The translations under genes were made by a program, and so were the position numbers. This document shows, one piece after another, positions 1-36,545 of a DNA stretch of 64,000 nucleotides (its first letter is position 1; each line of letters starts with the position of its first letter). Source of the DNA: Hypomesus transpacificus (taxonomy: Eukaryota > Chordata > Actinopteri > Osmeriformes > Osmeridae); assembly GCF_021917145.1 (NCBI RefSeq), contig NC_061071.1, positions 1 to 64,000 of the forward strand, given 5' to 3'. Under the pieces are notes generated by a model. The model was given only the letters and a program-made list of their open reading frames with translations, was not told the origin of the DNA and searched no databases.

Positions 1-85
1 TGTGTGTGTGTATGTTCATGTGTCTGTGTGGTGTGTGTGTGTGCATGCGTATGTGTGTGCGCGTGTGTGAGAGAGGTCTACCTAC

Positions 86-25510
<25,425 letters not shown>

Positions 25511-28500
25511 GATCCGGGGGGCCAGGTGTGTGTGAGCGTTTTGGGGGGGCGGGGGGGCTCCCCTCCCTCTCGGGTCGTCGACGGGGGGGTGGGGGGGGGG
25601 GGGAGATGGTGGGTGAACTCAGAACGCGAGCTTGTTCTCTCCTGCAGCTGGTTCACTGGGGGCTGTCGGCGAGGGAGGCTGGGGGGCTGTCGGCGAGGGA
25701 GGCTGGGGGGCTGTCGGCGAGGGAGGCTGGGGGGCTGTCAGCGAGGGGGGCTGGGGTGCGCTCAGCAAGGGGGGCTGGGGTGCGGTCAGGGAGGGGGGTT
25801 GGGGTGCGGTCAGCGAGGGGGGCTGGGGGGCTGTCGGGTGGTCGTACTTGGGGCATGAGGGGTTTGATCCACTCAGTTCAGGTGGTGCAGCATAGTCGGG
25901 GCTCGACTGTTGAGGGTGGGGCGGGAAGAGACGGTGTTTCTCAGGTGTTTCTGTCGCCAGGTGTTTCCCAGGACCCACCTGGACCAGAGGGACTTGGCTT
26001 GAAGGAGATTCAGATTGACTTCAGCATGCGCTGTCACACCTGGTCTACCCACATGGACATCTTCCTCAGGGATCCCCCTTAGGCCTGCAACCAGAAAAAC
26101 TGCTCAGAGGGATATCTAACACACACACACACACACACATTTGGATACACAAATACACACACACACAACAAAGTCACACGCAAAAAAAACAACCTTGTTT
26201 CTTCGATCATACTTTCTTTACTTGAGGATTCGATAACTGATACACATGGGCATTGTAGGCTAATCACATTTAATGGCTACGGCAACAAATGTTCGGTGCT
26301 TTGCGTAGGCTACTTGACTTTAGGAGTCGCCTCGCTTTCGTCTCAGAGGGCTTGTGGCATTCACCGCCCTGACTAAAATAAACCATATCCACCCATTCCT
26401 AAAAATACAATTGTTGGTACAAGTAACTAGCAACATCCCGGTATTTCCCAGGCGAACGACTGCAGTCTGTAGCTCGTCGCCGTGGCAGACAGTCGAGCCC
26501 AAATGATCATATCATGAATTTACTAAACGTGCCAAAAAACGATATCGCTTTCACGAAAACCTTCGGGTCTACATTGACAGCAATGTAGAAACGTTAGCGC
26601 AATCTTTTACATAAGCAACGACGTGGGCCTAAACCATTTATATCCAAATCTTACCTTTTAAGTCGATGTCAGCATTAACCGGTCTCTAAAACTGTCACTT
26701 CATCAACAGTGGGAATAATGGGCAGCTGCCTCTGCGCGACGATGTTTGAATTTGGGATTGATGCAAAGGAAAGGCTTTCGAACGAACATGAATAACTGAG
26801 CAGTCTGAACTGCAGTCTAAAATTTCATAAAATGTGACCAGACCAAAGCTATGCAGCACGGTGAATACGTATATTCTTTTAAAAGGCTACGGTTCCACTA
26901 AACTAAAGACCTGTTTTAAGTTATATAGATTTAAGCATAAAAATACAATGGATTTTTCAACGATAGGGTTTGGCTCCTACACTCCTACTATAACATTCGT
27001 ATTACACATTGCAGTCTATCACGCGTGAGATTAAATGTTATTTTAACCTGCCCAGCTATTGAGAAAACAATTCGGACTAAAGGAACGTCAAAATGCCGCA
27101 GAACCTTCGTAAAACTGGCAGAAGAAACGGTTGAATATTACTTACTGGGCACAGTTGCATCGGTAGGCTCTTTAGTCGCAGGACAGGGCGCAACAATTAG
27201 TAAGATAGTGGGGAGCAGTGCCCCTTCACTCTGGATCTGTGTGTTTTGCCATCTTGACTAACTTTTCCGACTACAGTTACTCTTGTTGAACCAGAGGAGA
27301 GACTCGGCATTGCTTTCCACATGCTAATAATTAACACGGAGCATTACGTCAGGGGCTTGGCAGCAGACAAGGAAGCAAAAATAGAGAATGGAGTTAGGGA
27401 CAGATAGCACAGCCTCAAGCAACGCAGGCGACTGACAGTGATTAGCGAATTGTTGGGAAAAAATGGTTTCCACACAAAACAGTACAAAATCAATACAACT
27501 AGTTAACAAGGCTGAAGTTGAGTTCAAAAGTAAAGAGCAGTGGGTTTAGGTTACATGTTATTTTATATATGCTTCGGATCCCTATCTTAGCCCAGCATTA
27601 AAGGGGAAAACGTTTGCTTGTGCAAACGCACAGCACCGTTGGGTTCAATCTTTTTGTACAGGTTTGTCAGCAAATATAACAACGTGTTCTATCAATGAAA
27701 CCTCTGTGACGCCTTTCTCCCTTTCTTGAAGTTGTTCATAGTAATGTCGCTATGGCGGACCGCATTCCATCCGGTAGAGGACGCCGTTGTATAACCGTAG
27801 ACTAGGCTACAGCTCAATTCAAAGAGGACACTGAATTTCATACAGGGTTTGAACATAGTCTATGGGTGAAGCTGCATAACTTGACAAGTATCCAACTGTG
27901 CGTGATCAACCATTGTAGAAACGTTTAGGAGTTAGCTCAAATAAACTGAGGTTATTTTGAAAGGCATCCATTTCCATTGTAAACTTAGTAGCCAGGTTAA
28001 TGCCAGGCAATACTAGTAGGCCTATAATAAATATTGTACACTTTCGTTGGTGAGACCGCAAGATAGAGAATCTAAAAGTTAAGGCCGACGCCTATTTTCG
28101 CCCATTCTTCGAATTATTCCTGGGCCATAATTTGACAACATTTGCCAGAAAATGGCCTCGGATTTAATGTTTTAAAATATTGACGGAAGTTAAGGAAAGG
28201 TTCCCCTCAAGTCTAGCCTTTGCTTCCACCTTGTGGTTTGGCTATGTGGCATGCTACGACACTCAATTTACACTGACTAGGCTATATATCTGGCATATTT
28301 TAAACCTAACAGACGACATACCATTGTCAGGGTCAGAGACATTTCATTTACTCCGTGTAAAATGCCTTCATGGCAGTACATTTTACTTTGAAACTTTAAA
28401 CTGCGAAGCGGGCAGCTCAGGTCACGTTCTTCACGTAGACCCAGTCAAGTAACGCAATAGGAAGCTGGTGTCAATTCCTTATTTGGGACCTAGCCCTAGC

Positions 28501-28635
28501 TACTATGAATAATTGTTCCGTTTTAATTTGTGTTTGTCCACCAAATAGTGTGTAACCGCAACGTAGCCTACATGCACTTTCAGAGTAGGATCTTGGTGGT
28601 TTATTTTCTCCATAGACCGATAAAACTCTGACGAA
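25511..28635. promoter_or_regulatory. Head-to-head upstream region of SAMD4A and ERO1A
   Basis: This 3.1-kb interval must contain the 5' ends of both genes unless they start inside each other. From 25.5 to 25.85 kb it holds a G-rich stretch with a 24-bp tandem array. From about 26.2 kb to 28.6 kb it is mostly non-repetitive. YY1-like sites are seen at 27248-27257 (GCCATCTTGA) and 27751-27760 (TATGGCGGAC). I see no convincing protein-coding frame in it; the short open frames lack family similarity. Non-coding SAMD4A exons probably lie here but could not be placed. Confidence 0.4.
25660..25842. repeat. 24-bp minisatellite upstream of the SAMD4A start
   Basis: Seven to eight copies of a 24-bp unit built on GCGAGGGAGGCTGGGGGG. 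The plus strand has many G runs. It lies 150 bp upstream of the SAMD4A start codon. Confidence 0.88.
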
Positions 28636-30883
28636 ATGAAAAACTACGTTTTCCTGGTTACTTTGTATTCGATTCTTAATCTAAGGTTGTCAAACTCGAG
28701 CTCCTCCGCCTCCCAGAGGTGCTTCTGTCAGGTAAGCGCGTGAACGCCTACCCGCCAAATACCATAACGACGGTATGACCAAGCTAGCTCTTTTTTCCCT
28801 ACAAAGACAACATGATATGATTATTATCCAGTTAATGCCAAGCTTACAAGAAACGGTTGGACTACTACTAAGAAGTAGCTACATGTCAGACCCATAATCC
28901 CCGTGTTGTTGCAGGTGACAGGTAGTTTGGATGACTGCACTTGTGATGTGGAGACAATTGATGCCTTTAACAACGAACATCTTTTCCCCAAACTTCAAAA
29001 GCTGCTTGAATCTGACTACTTCAGGTTCTATAAGGTTGGTCCGAACAATCTATTTGTGCTTGTGAATTTAGTGAATCATACAATGGTGTTTTCAGTATTA
29101 TTCTCAGGCCTCGTATCTATTAGGTGAACCTGAATAAACCGTGTCCATTCTGGAGGGATGACTCTCAGTGTGGTCATAAAGACTGTGCTGTGAAGCTTTG
29201 TACTCCTGTGAGTATGGACTTGTTAAAAACGTCAACAATTATGTATTCATCTTATACCAGCTGAGATGGCAACTTTTTCCCTCCTCACAGAATGAGGTAC
29301 CTGAAGGAATCAAAACTCACAGCCACAACAAGGTAAGAAACAACATTAAACCACATTTGAAACCAAAGCTAAGACCTATTTTTACATCGTATTTTACTGT
29401 ATGGGATATACTGGAGTTATTATATAGCCTGCAAAACCACAAGCTAATAATGATATGACGTGTGTAACGGAAGCCTTCTTAGAGGCAGGGTAAAAATATC
29501 ACAGGACAGCCTGTCAAAGCCACCAGTCTCTTCTCCCCTCCCTGTCTGTATGTACAGTACACAGCCGATGCCAACAACCATCTCCAAGACTGTGAGCAGA
29601 CCCTGCAGCTTGGTGCTGTCGATGGCTCTCTCAGGTCGGTCTCAGACACATGCCACAGGAGGCTCCTGGTGCTGTTAATTAACAGGACAACGCGGTGACA
29701 GGCTTGCAGACAAAAGAACTGACCTTGTCGCGTATCTTTTTCTTCTTCTCGGACGTAGCGATAAGACCAGACGAGCCGTCGTGGAGTGGGGCAAGCACGA
29801 CGACGAGGAGGAGAGCTTCTGCGTGGCCGACGGTAAAACACCTGAGGAGGATTATACACGGCTTTCCTTTGAGTTGCTTTTTCAAAAGGCAATGCCAAAT
29901 CCACTTTCCAAAAGCTAGAACTACTGAACAAACGTTTGAATATAGGAAAACATATCATGAATAGGGAAATAACATGTGTGTGTGTGTGTGGGGGGGGGGG
30001 TATATATAAATATGCTGAATATGTAAATGTTGGGTAAAGGGGAAAGTGTCAGAAGCAAATGATCTTTCTGTGTGACTGAGCTCTTCCTCTTGATTCCCAG
30101 ATGAGGAGAGTCCGGACTCCCAGTACGTGGATCTGCTTCTGAACCCAGAGCGCTTCACAGGCTACAAAGGCCCAGAAGCTTGGCAGATCTGGAACAGCAT
30201 CTACGAAGAAAACTGTTTCAAGTAGGAACCACCATCACTGTTGGAATCATCACCAGGCTTTTCCCATTTGGAACTGCCAAGTTTCGCAGTTTTTGTTGTT
30301 GTTGTATTCATCATGTTTTGCAGGTGCCTTCATTAACTGTAAGGTTTTTGCTAACCTGATTAAAACGTCTTTGTCTTTTCCTCTAAGGCCGTATACTGTG
30401 AAGAGACCCTTGAATCCTTTAGCTTCATACAGTGGTAAAGGCAGCATCCTAATAAAATATTGACCTTATTTGCAAGGAATGTGTGCAATATTAACCCCAA
30501 CTGATATGTTTGCATCTTTCCACTTCCCCAGGAAATGAGGGTTAGTGTTGCGTTTTCACTGTGACAAACTTAACGCATGCATCCCACCCCGCAATGATGT
30601 ACTTATTTTATTTGCTGAAGTGAATTTAACACGTCGCATAAAAACAAATTCTCATTTTCAGGGAAGACATTTTACAGCTGGTTGGAAGGTAGGTCCTTTA
30701 AACTAAACCCCTCTTTGTTCAGTATATGTGTGTCCACGTGCAGGAATCTTAACCCTGCGTCCTGCTCCCCTCCAGATCAGTGCGTGGAGAAAAGAGCCTT
30801 CTACCGCCTGGTGTCCGGTCTGCACGCCAGCATCAACATACACCTGAGTGCCAGGTATCTCATAGACGGTCAGTTCCTTCCTT

Positions 30884-30915
<32 letters not shown>

Positions 30916-32323
30916 GAAGGCTATGCTGAGATTATAAAGTGTTCACGTTTTGTCTTTCTAATCCCTCCCTAAGATAACTGGTTCCAGAGAAAGTGGGGTC
31001 ATAATATCTCAGAGTTCCAGCAGCGCTTCGATGCAGAGCTGACCAGTGGCGAGGGACCAAAGAGGTTGCGTAATCTCTACTTCCTGTACCTGATAGAGCT
31101 ACGTGCCTTGGCCAAAGTCCTGCCTTTTTTCCAGCGCCCATACTTCCAGCTCTACACTGGCCAACCTGCACAGGACAGGCAACACAAAAGCCTTCTCCTA
31201 GAGCTCCTCCAAGTGGCCAAGTGAGTGTACTACAAGCTTTGAAACTGGGGAATCGGACCAGTCAACAGAGGGGTCTAATGAACATGGGGGAAGATGTCAC
31301 CTTCTAGCGATCCTTTCAATGAAGTATTATTGTCGCCATCTCTCTCCCAGGTCTTTCCCTCTGCACTTTGATGAAATGTCGCTGTTTACCGGGGATAAGA
31401 AGGAGGCAGCAAGGCTTAAGGTTTTTGTACCACTTGTCTGCTACTGTGAGCATCGGCCATTTTAGAAGCACAATCCAGCTCTGACACACCCTGGGTACAT
31501 TTCACCTCCTCATCTCACCGGCCCTTCTGTTGCTGGTTTCAGGAAGACTTTAAGTTGACGTTCCGCAACATCTCCAGGATCATGGACTGTGTTGGCTGCT
31601 TCAAGTGTCGGCTCTGGGGCAAACTACAGGTACATTCATACAAAAAGACACTATAGACACGCAGCGCATTCGCTAGGAATCCTTTTTGACACCGCCAGTT
31701 TCGAACAGCTCCCTCATATGACCATGGGTGATCAGGAATGTCTATTCTCAGTCATGTTGACATTGCTGACTTTATAAATTAGTGTATATAGTGTCAACCT
31801 TTAAAATGTTTTTTTATCAGTATTGTTACAACATTTCCCGAAAATTAAATTAAAACAACTTGTTTTCAACTCTTCAAAACTTTTATCAATATAGTTTCAA
31901 CCTGTTAAAAAAAAAAACGTTTGTTGGTAAAAATATATTGTTTCAACCTTTTCAAGACGCAAGGTCTCGGCACAGCCCTGAAGATTCTTTTCTCAGAGCG
32001 CCAGATCGAGGAACTCCCCAAGTCAGGCGGTCGGCCCTCCTTCCAGCTGAGCCGCCAGGAGATCGTCTCCCTCTTCAACGCTATTGGACGGTAAGACACA
32101 TAACCCAACCACCATCCACCTATAAAGTCCATAGCAACCCGTCTCCGTGGACCCTCACAGATGTGTATGAACGTACCTCAGTAGATTAGAACTGCTTCGG
32201 AACATACTGTACATTCACTACCGGGAAATGGATATATTTATCTTTATGTATTTGTGTTCTAGCATCTCAACAAGCATTAGGGAGCTTGAGAACTTCAGGA
32301 ATCTGCTAACAGACGTCTGGTGA
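28636..32323 (+). CDS. ero1a: ERO1A, endoplasmic reticulum FAD-dependent sulfhydryl oxidase
   Basis: ERO1 proteins oxidise protein disulfide isomerase in the ER lumen and pass electrons through FAD to oxygen, producing hydrogen peroxide. Coding exons are 28636-28731, 28915-29034, 29124-29207, 29291-29332, 29558-29634, 29759-29832, 30101-30221, 30388-30434, 30532-30540, 30662-30688, 30776-30868, 30974-31220, 31351-31420, 31543-31629, 31957-32090 and 32263-32323. They encode 462 residues (human 468). An N-terminal signal peptide is visible ([17 protein letters not shown]). The shuttle cysteines are C88 and C93 in QCGHKDC; C98 and C126 match the human regulatory cysteines. The inner active site is C388-x-x-C391 in MDCVGCFKC. 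All these cysteines are present, so the product looks functional and redox-regulated. ERO1A rather than ERO1B is chosen from synteny with GPR137C and TXNDC16. Confidence 0.97.
30532..30540 (+). CDS. ero1a: ERO1A 9-nt microexon
   Basis: The nine bases GAAATGAGG lie between a CCCCAG acceptor and a GTTAGT donor. They join exon 8 (ending AGT G) to exon 10 (starting GG AAG) and add three residues, giving [13 protein letters not shown]. Skipping it also keeps the frame, because its length is divisible by three. It is included because it brings the total to 16 coding exons with smooth phases and because vertebrate ERO1A has extra residues at this point. Transcript evidence is needed to prove it. Confidence 0.7.
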
Positions 32324-32548
32324 AGAGAGGTTTATTCCTCCACACTTCCTTCTAAAAACCACTGACCTGCACGAAGGGGAGAAACCGCCACATCAACCTA
32401 CATTCTGCACTCCTACATTCCATTTTTTCTAACTAAGTAACCCTGTTCTACATGTGCTACTCATCGTTTCTCAATTATATATCTTTTTTTGTCGTCAACA
32501 CTGGAGTTATTGATTTCAAATGTGACCCTCTTGAGGGCCTGAATGAAG

Positions 32549-32554
32549 AATAAA
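32549..32554 (+). terminator. ero1a: ERO1A poly(A) signal
   Basis: A canonical AATAAA lies 226 bases after the ERO1A stop codon, giving a short 3' UTR. No other gene starts before it on this strand. Confidence 0.75.
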
Positions 32555-33650
32555 CATGGAGTGACCTACACCATCTGTTAGTTATCATGGTAGCCTCGAG
32601 CGAGGAGATGCCTTACTTTAATCTGCAAGCAGGGTGTGTGTGACGCGGGGTGTCAAACATTGTTTACACGTTCATTTACCAGTACACAAACATCAACAAG
32701 CATTAATGTCATGCAAGCTGAGATCCTTTTCCCTGTGACGCACATGCGACAGGCCTGACAGTGAAGGTATTGATCAGGCCTAATCACCTTCATGTCAGCG
32801 CCGGGGACTGGACAGGAATAGATCAATGACTGATAATGGAAGACACATCTGAACATTGCTACACACGGGGGGTGGGGGGGGGGGGGGAGAGAGAGAGAGA
32901 GACACTGAGAATACACGAGGGGAGGAGAGAGAGAGACACTGAGAATACACAAGGGGAGGAGAGACACTGAGAATACAGGAGGGGAGGTGAGGAGAGACAC
33001 TGAGAATACACGAGGGATGTTTCAGGAACTCACGGGCGTGACAGCTAAGTCTGGTTTGACCAAAGCCAAGTCAACTGTAAGCTCAAGGGTTCCGCCAAGA
33101 AACCAAACGCAATTCAGGGGTTGTCAGACAAAGGGTCGTCTCTGTGAGGAAACCCTGGCACGGCTTCTGGTATGCAGGCCGAACTGGTGAAAGACAGAAG
33201 GCAGTTGATACATCTGTCGATTTTTAAGTGGTAAACATGGTTTTCTTAACCCACAGAGAGTTCAGTGCTTTTCCTTGTTCCCGTCTCTATCCCAGCATCC
33301 TGATTCAGCTTTCCCTTGACTGATTTACGACTCTTGCCTTACACAATCTCACAGATGAGTTCAAACCCAGGTGGACCCATTTAAAGGTCAACAAGGCAGT
33401 ATTTCACCAGTATAGCCACACGGATGTCACAGGCTTTGCCAGCAACAATTTATGCTGTTAAGATCGAGTAAATAATTTAACGGTTTAGGATTATGAAATG
33501 ACATGAATTTCTATGGTTTTTCACCATGCAGCAGCATGTGCTATTGACAGCACAACCCTTCACCTCAAACCAACCAATTAACAGATTATTTCCATCATAT
33601 CCATACACAACGATAACTAGTTTGTTTAGTTTAAAACAGTGCAGTAAAAC

Positions 33651-33656
33651 TTTATT
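33651..33656 (-). terminator. gpr137c: Candidate GPR137C poly(A) signal
   Basis: The minus strand reads AATAAA here, about 2.9 kb after the GPR137C stop codon. No gene lies between. If used, the GPR137C 3' UTR would span roughly 33.6-36.5 kb and end about 1.1 kb from the ERO1A cleavage site, a tail-to-tail arrangement. Shorter isoforms using other A-rich hexamers are possible. Confidence 0.45.
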
Positions 33657-34513
33657 TTTAACATGGTAGTGCTTGCATACATTTTTTGTGATCTATGAAA
33701 GATGGGTAAACTTGTTACATTCATTGGCCACAAACAGAAATTCCGAAACAATTATAGTTATTATAAACGCTACCATGGCCTTTGGCAGGACACAAAATAG
33801 CAAAGATAGTCATATAGATTTCACAGAAACAAAATAAAATCTGAATAAAAATACAATATTCTCAATTCATAAACTTTCACACAAACCCCCCCTCCCCCCA
33901 ATCTGTACTGATGTTAAGTGTGAGTGAGTATTAGCGTAGCAGAATGCTGCATGTTCTTGAATATGAGGACAATGATATCCACATCTCAGTCAGATTGTTC
34001 CCATTGATTGTACTGTCTCTGTTCACAGCAACTAACACAATTTAGCTTTAGTACCATGTTAGAAACCATAAGAAAATGCTCAATTTAAGACCCAGAGCTG
34101 GGGAAATAAAAGAAAATGTTATAATCTGATGTTACAACAACATAATCTGAAACCCTGTGAACCCAAATTATATAAAAAGCACAAATAAAAAATACGTACC
34201 ATAAAAAAAGAAAAAGGAAAACATTGTCCTTAAAAACAAGCTGCTACCAGGCTACCTTGAACTGGCTCCTAGCTTTAACTGACGCCAGTGGAAACCAGGG
34301 TGACCTATTCAGAGAGATGCGTTATGTTTAGTACAACAGACCTGGCAGTCCGCCAAGCAAAATAGGAGAATGGTGTCTGTTCTACTTCTTACAATTCTGT
34401 CTGCAAGTCTTTGAACAAGCCCCCATTATTACAGTTTCTCCTCTTAGTGACAGATTAGAACACAACCAGGAACGTCTCCACAGCATCCAAGGTCAGAATT
34501 CATTTCACAGAGA

Positions 34514-34637
34514 CGTGACCCAGTGATGTCACAAGACGCTGCCCAGTGATGTCACAAGAGGCTACCCAGTGATGTCACAAGAGGCTGCCCAGTGATGTCA
34601 CAAGAGGCTGCCCAGTGATGTCACAAGAGGCTGCCCC
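34514..34637. repeat. 23-bp tandem repeat
   Basis: About five copies of a 23-bp unit built on CCCAGTGATGTCACAAGAGG. Probably within the GPR137C 3' UTR. Confidence 0.88.
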
Positions 34638-36112
34638 CCCGAACACAAGCTACTAAAGGAAGAGAACAGGATGAATAGAGAGGATTGCAATTGCCCACTG
34701 ATTGTGTTTGTCGGATGATTGAATGTTGAACAGTGATTTCATACCAGACACTCTAATGGAAGTTAGACTATAAGAAAACATGAACAAACTTGAAGTGAAA
34801 CAGACAAAAGTTGGATTTAAAGGAGAGGCAACCACTAATTAGTCACAAGCCCTTCCTATTCCATGGTGTATGCACCAAACAGGAGTTTGTAAAAGACACT
34901 AAATACTTTCCAACAGTGATGTGTCAGAGAGAGAACACCTGGGCGACTTCACATACAGAAAGAACAGAACATACTTTTATACACACACACACGCTTTACA
35001 CCTGGCTAGTGGCACTATCTCCAGGTGAAATAGCCTAAACTACTAAACCAGGAGTCATCTTAACTACACAAAACACAGAATTAGCTTCTGTTAGAATGGA
35101 AATGCGTAGTAGTACGTAGTATAAAGCTTATTAATTCATTTTGATATACAGTATACAGCATTTTGTGCAAAAAAAAGGTTTTCAATTAGGAAAAATCTAA
35201 CAAACATGACACAATGGCACATTGTTGGGTGTTTTCATAGGATAAGTGTTGTGTCGTAAACTTCCACGACGTCAGTCAGCAAACAGAATGGTTGAGAAGA
35301 GAAACGTAGAGAGGATGTCAAGCTTAGCTCTCTCTGAGGGACTTAAACTAGATGAAAATAGGCCAGTGACACTTTGATCCACCACTTCTCTGAGCCTCAT
35401 CCAGCTCTATACATTCATCTCAGTGGGCGGGGGACATTCATCAGAGACACGTCACCACTCTCTCTCCCTCTCTCTCCCTCTTTCTCTCTGCTTCATCCAA
35501 GGCCCTCACAGCTACGCAGACGCCCAGGAGCATGTGGTACCACCCTGGGGAGATGCTCTCTGAGAAAGCTGAAAGCTGGAGGTTCGCACCCAGTTCTTCA
35601 TCCATGCTCTTTGGCAATAGTGGCAGCCATCTTCTCCACGCAGTCTGAAGGTGGGTCAAGATTTAAACGTAAGGAATGTCACTTTCTTCTTCGGGAACAG
35701 CAAGTGCATCGTCCCAAGTCTATCTTATGTTGGGGGGGGGGGGTTCAGCTCGGGAATATAAGCCCATCTTCCAGAATCACCACGTCACAACAATACAGAC
35801 TAATGGACAGGCAGGTGTACTCTGAAGCCAGTGTCCTCTCGTCAGAGGGAGTAAGGGTCAAAGGTCGCCTCCTGGCTCCCAGAAGGGAGTCTTTGTGCAG
35901 TGTGGGGGGGAAGCGGGTCAACCCAAAGGGCAAACATACGATGAACAGCCAGCGCAAGTCAAGTCTGGTCCTTACCGGTAAGGATCAACATCAGGGGGAA
36001 TCTGACGACTCGATCCAAACCCCTCCCATGCAGATCAAAGTCTCCTGTGTTTTTTTTTTGAAACCCCTTTGTCGTCACCCCTCAGGTTAACACGTGCGTC
36101 CCCGCAGGATGA

Positions 36113-36255
36113 CTCATTCCTTCAGGAAGGGTGAGTCTCTCCTTCAGGAAGGGTGAGTCTCTCCTTCAGGAAGGGTGAGTCTCTCCTTCAGGAGGGGTGA
36201 GTCTCTCCTTCAAGAAGGGTGAGTCTCTCCTTCAGGAGGGGTGAGTCTCTCCCTG
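36113..36255. repeat. 22-bp tandem repeat in the GPR137C 3' UTR
   Basis: Six copies of a 22-bp unit built on CTTCAGGAAGGGTGAGTC, ending about 290 bp downstream of the GPR137C stop codon in the transcript direction. Confidence 0.88.
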
Positions 36256-36545
36256 TGGCCCCTAGAACCTCCCTCCCCCTCGTTTTGTTTCCCTCTGACC
36301 GCCTCACCCTTAAAAAAAAGGTTGTCGCCGCGGCAACCGCAAGCCGGGGCGTGTGCGTAGGTGGGTTGGTAAAGTGGCTCGGCGAGGGTGGGCGCGGCGG
36401 CGCCGACGGGGTTGCCGCGGTAACCGGACCTTGTATCCAGAGAGGTCGGGATCGCCACTTTGTTTTGTTGTTTTGTCGTTTTATCTTCCGGGGGGGGGGG
36501 GGGGGGTCAGTCGGGTGGAGTGGGACGGGGGTGCGGGGTGTTGGG

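Larger units (their letters stand above)
32555..36545. other. ERO1A/GPR137C convergent interval including the GPR137C 3' UTR
   Basis: A G run and GA tract lie at 32868-32905. From about 33.65 kb to 36.55 kb the sequence is best read as the GPR137C 3' untranslated region on the minus strand. It contains two short-period arrays (34514-34637 and 36113-36255). A 238-codon plus-strand frame at 35374-36090 has no recognisable similarity and is treated as chance. Confidence 0.5.

Noticed and set aside
25619..25978. 119-codon Pro-rich minus-strand frame as an alternative SAMD4A N-terminus
   Set aside because: It stops before reaching the SAMD4A start and is made of the 24-bp array; the conserved protein begins at 25510.
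35374..36090. 238-codon plus-strand open frame
   Set aside because: It is antisense to the GPR137C 3' UTR, ends within the 22-bp array neighbourhood, has no recognisable domain and shows basic/Ser-rich random composition.
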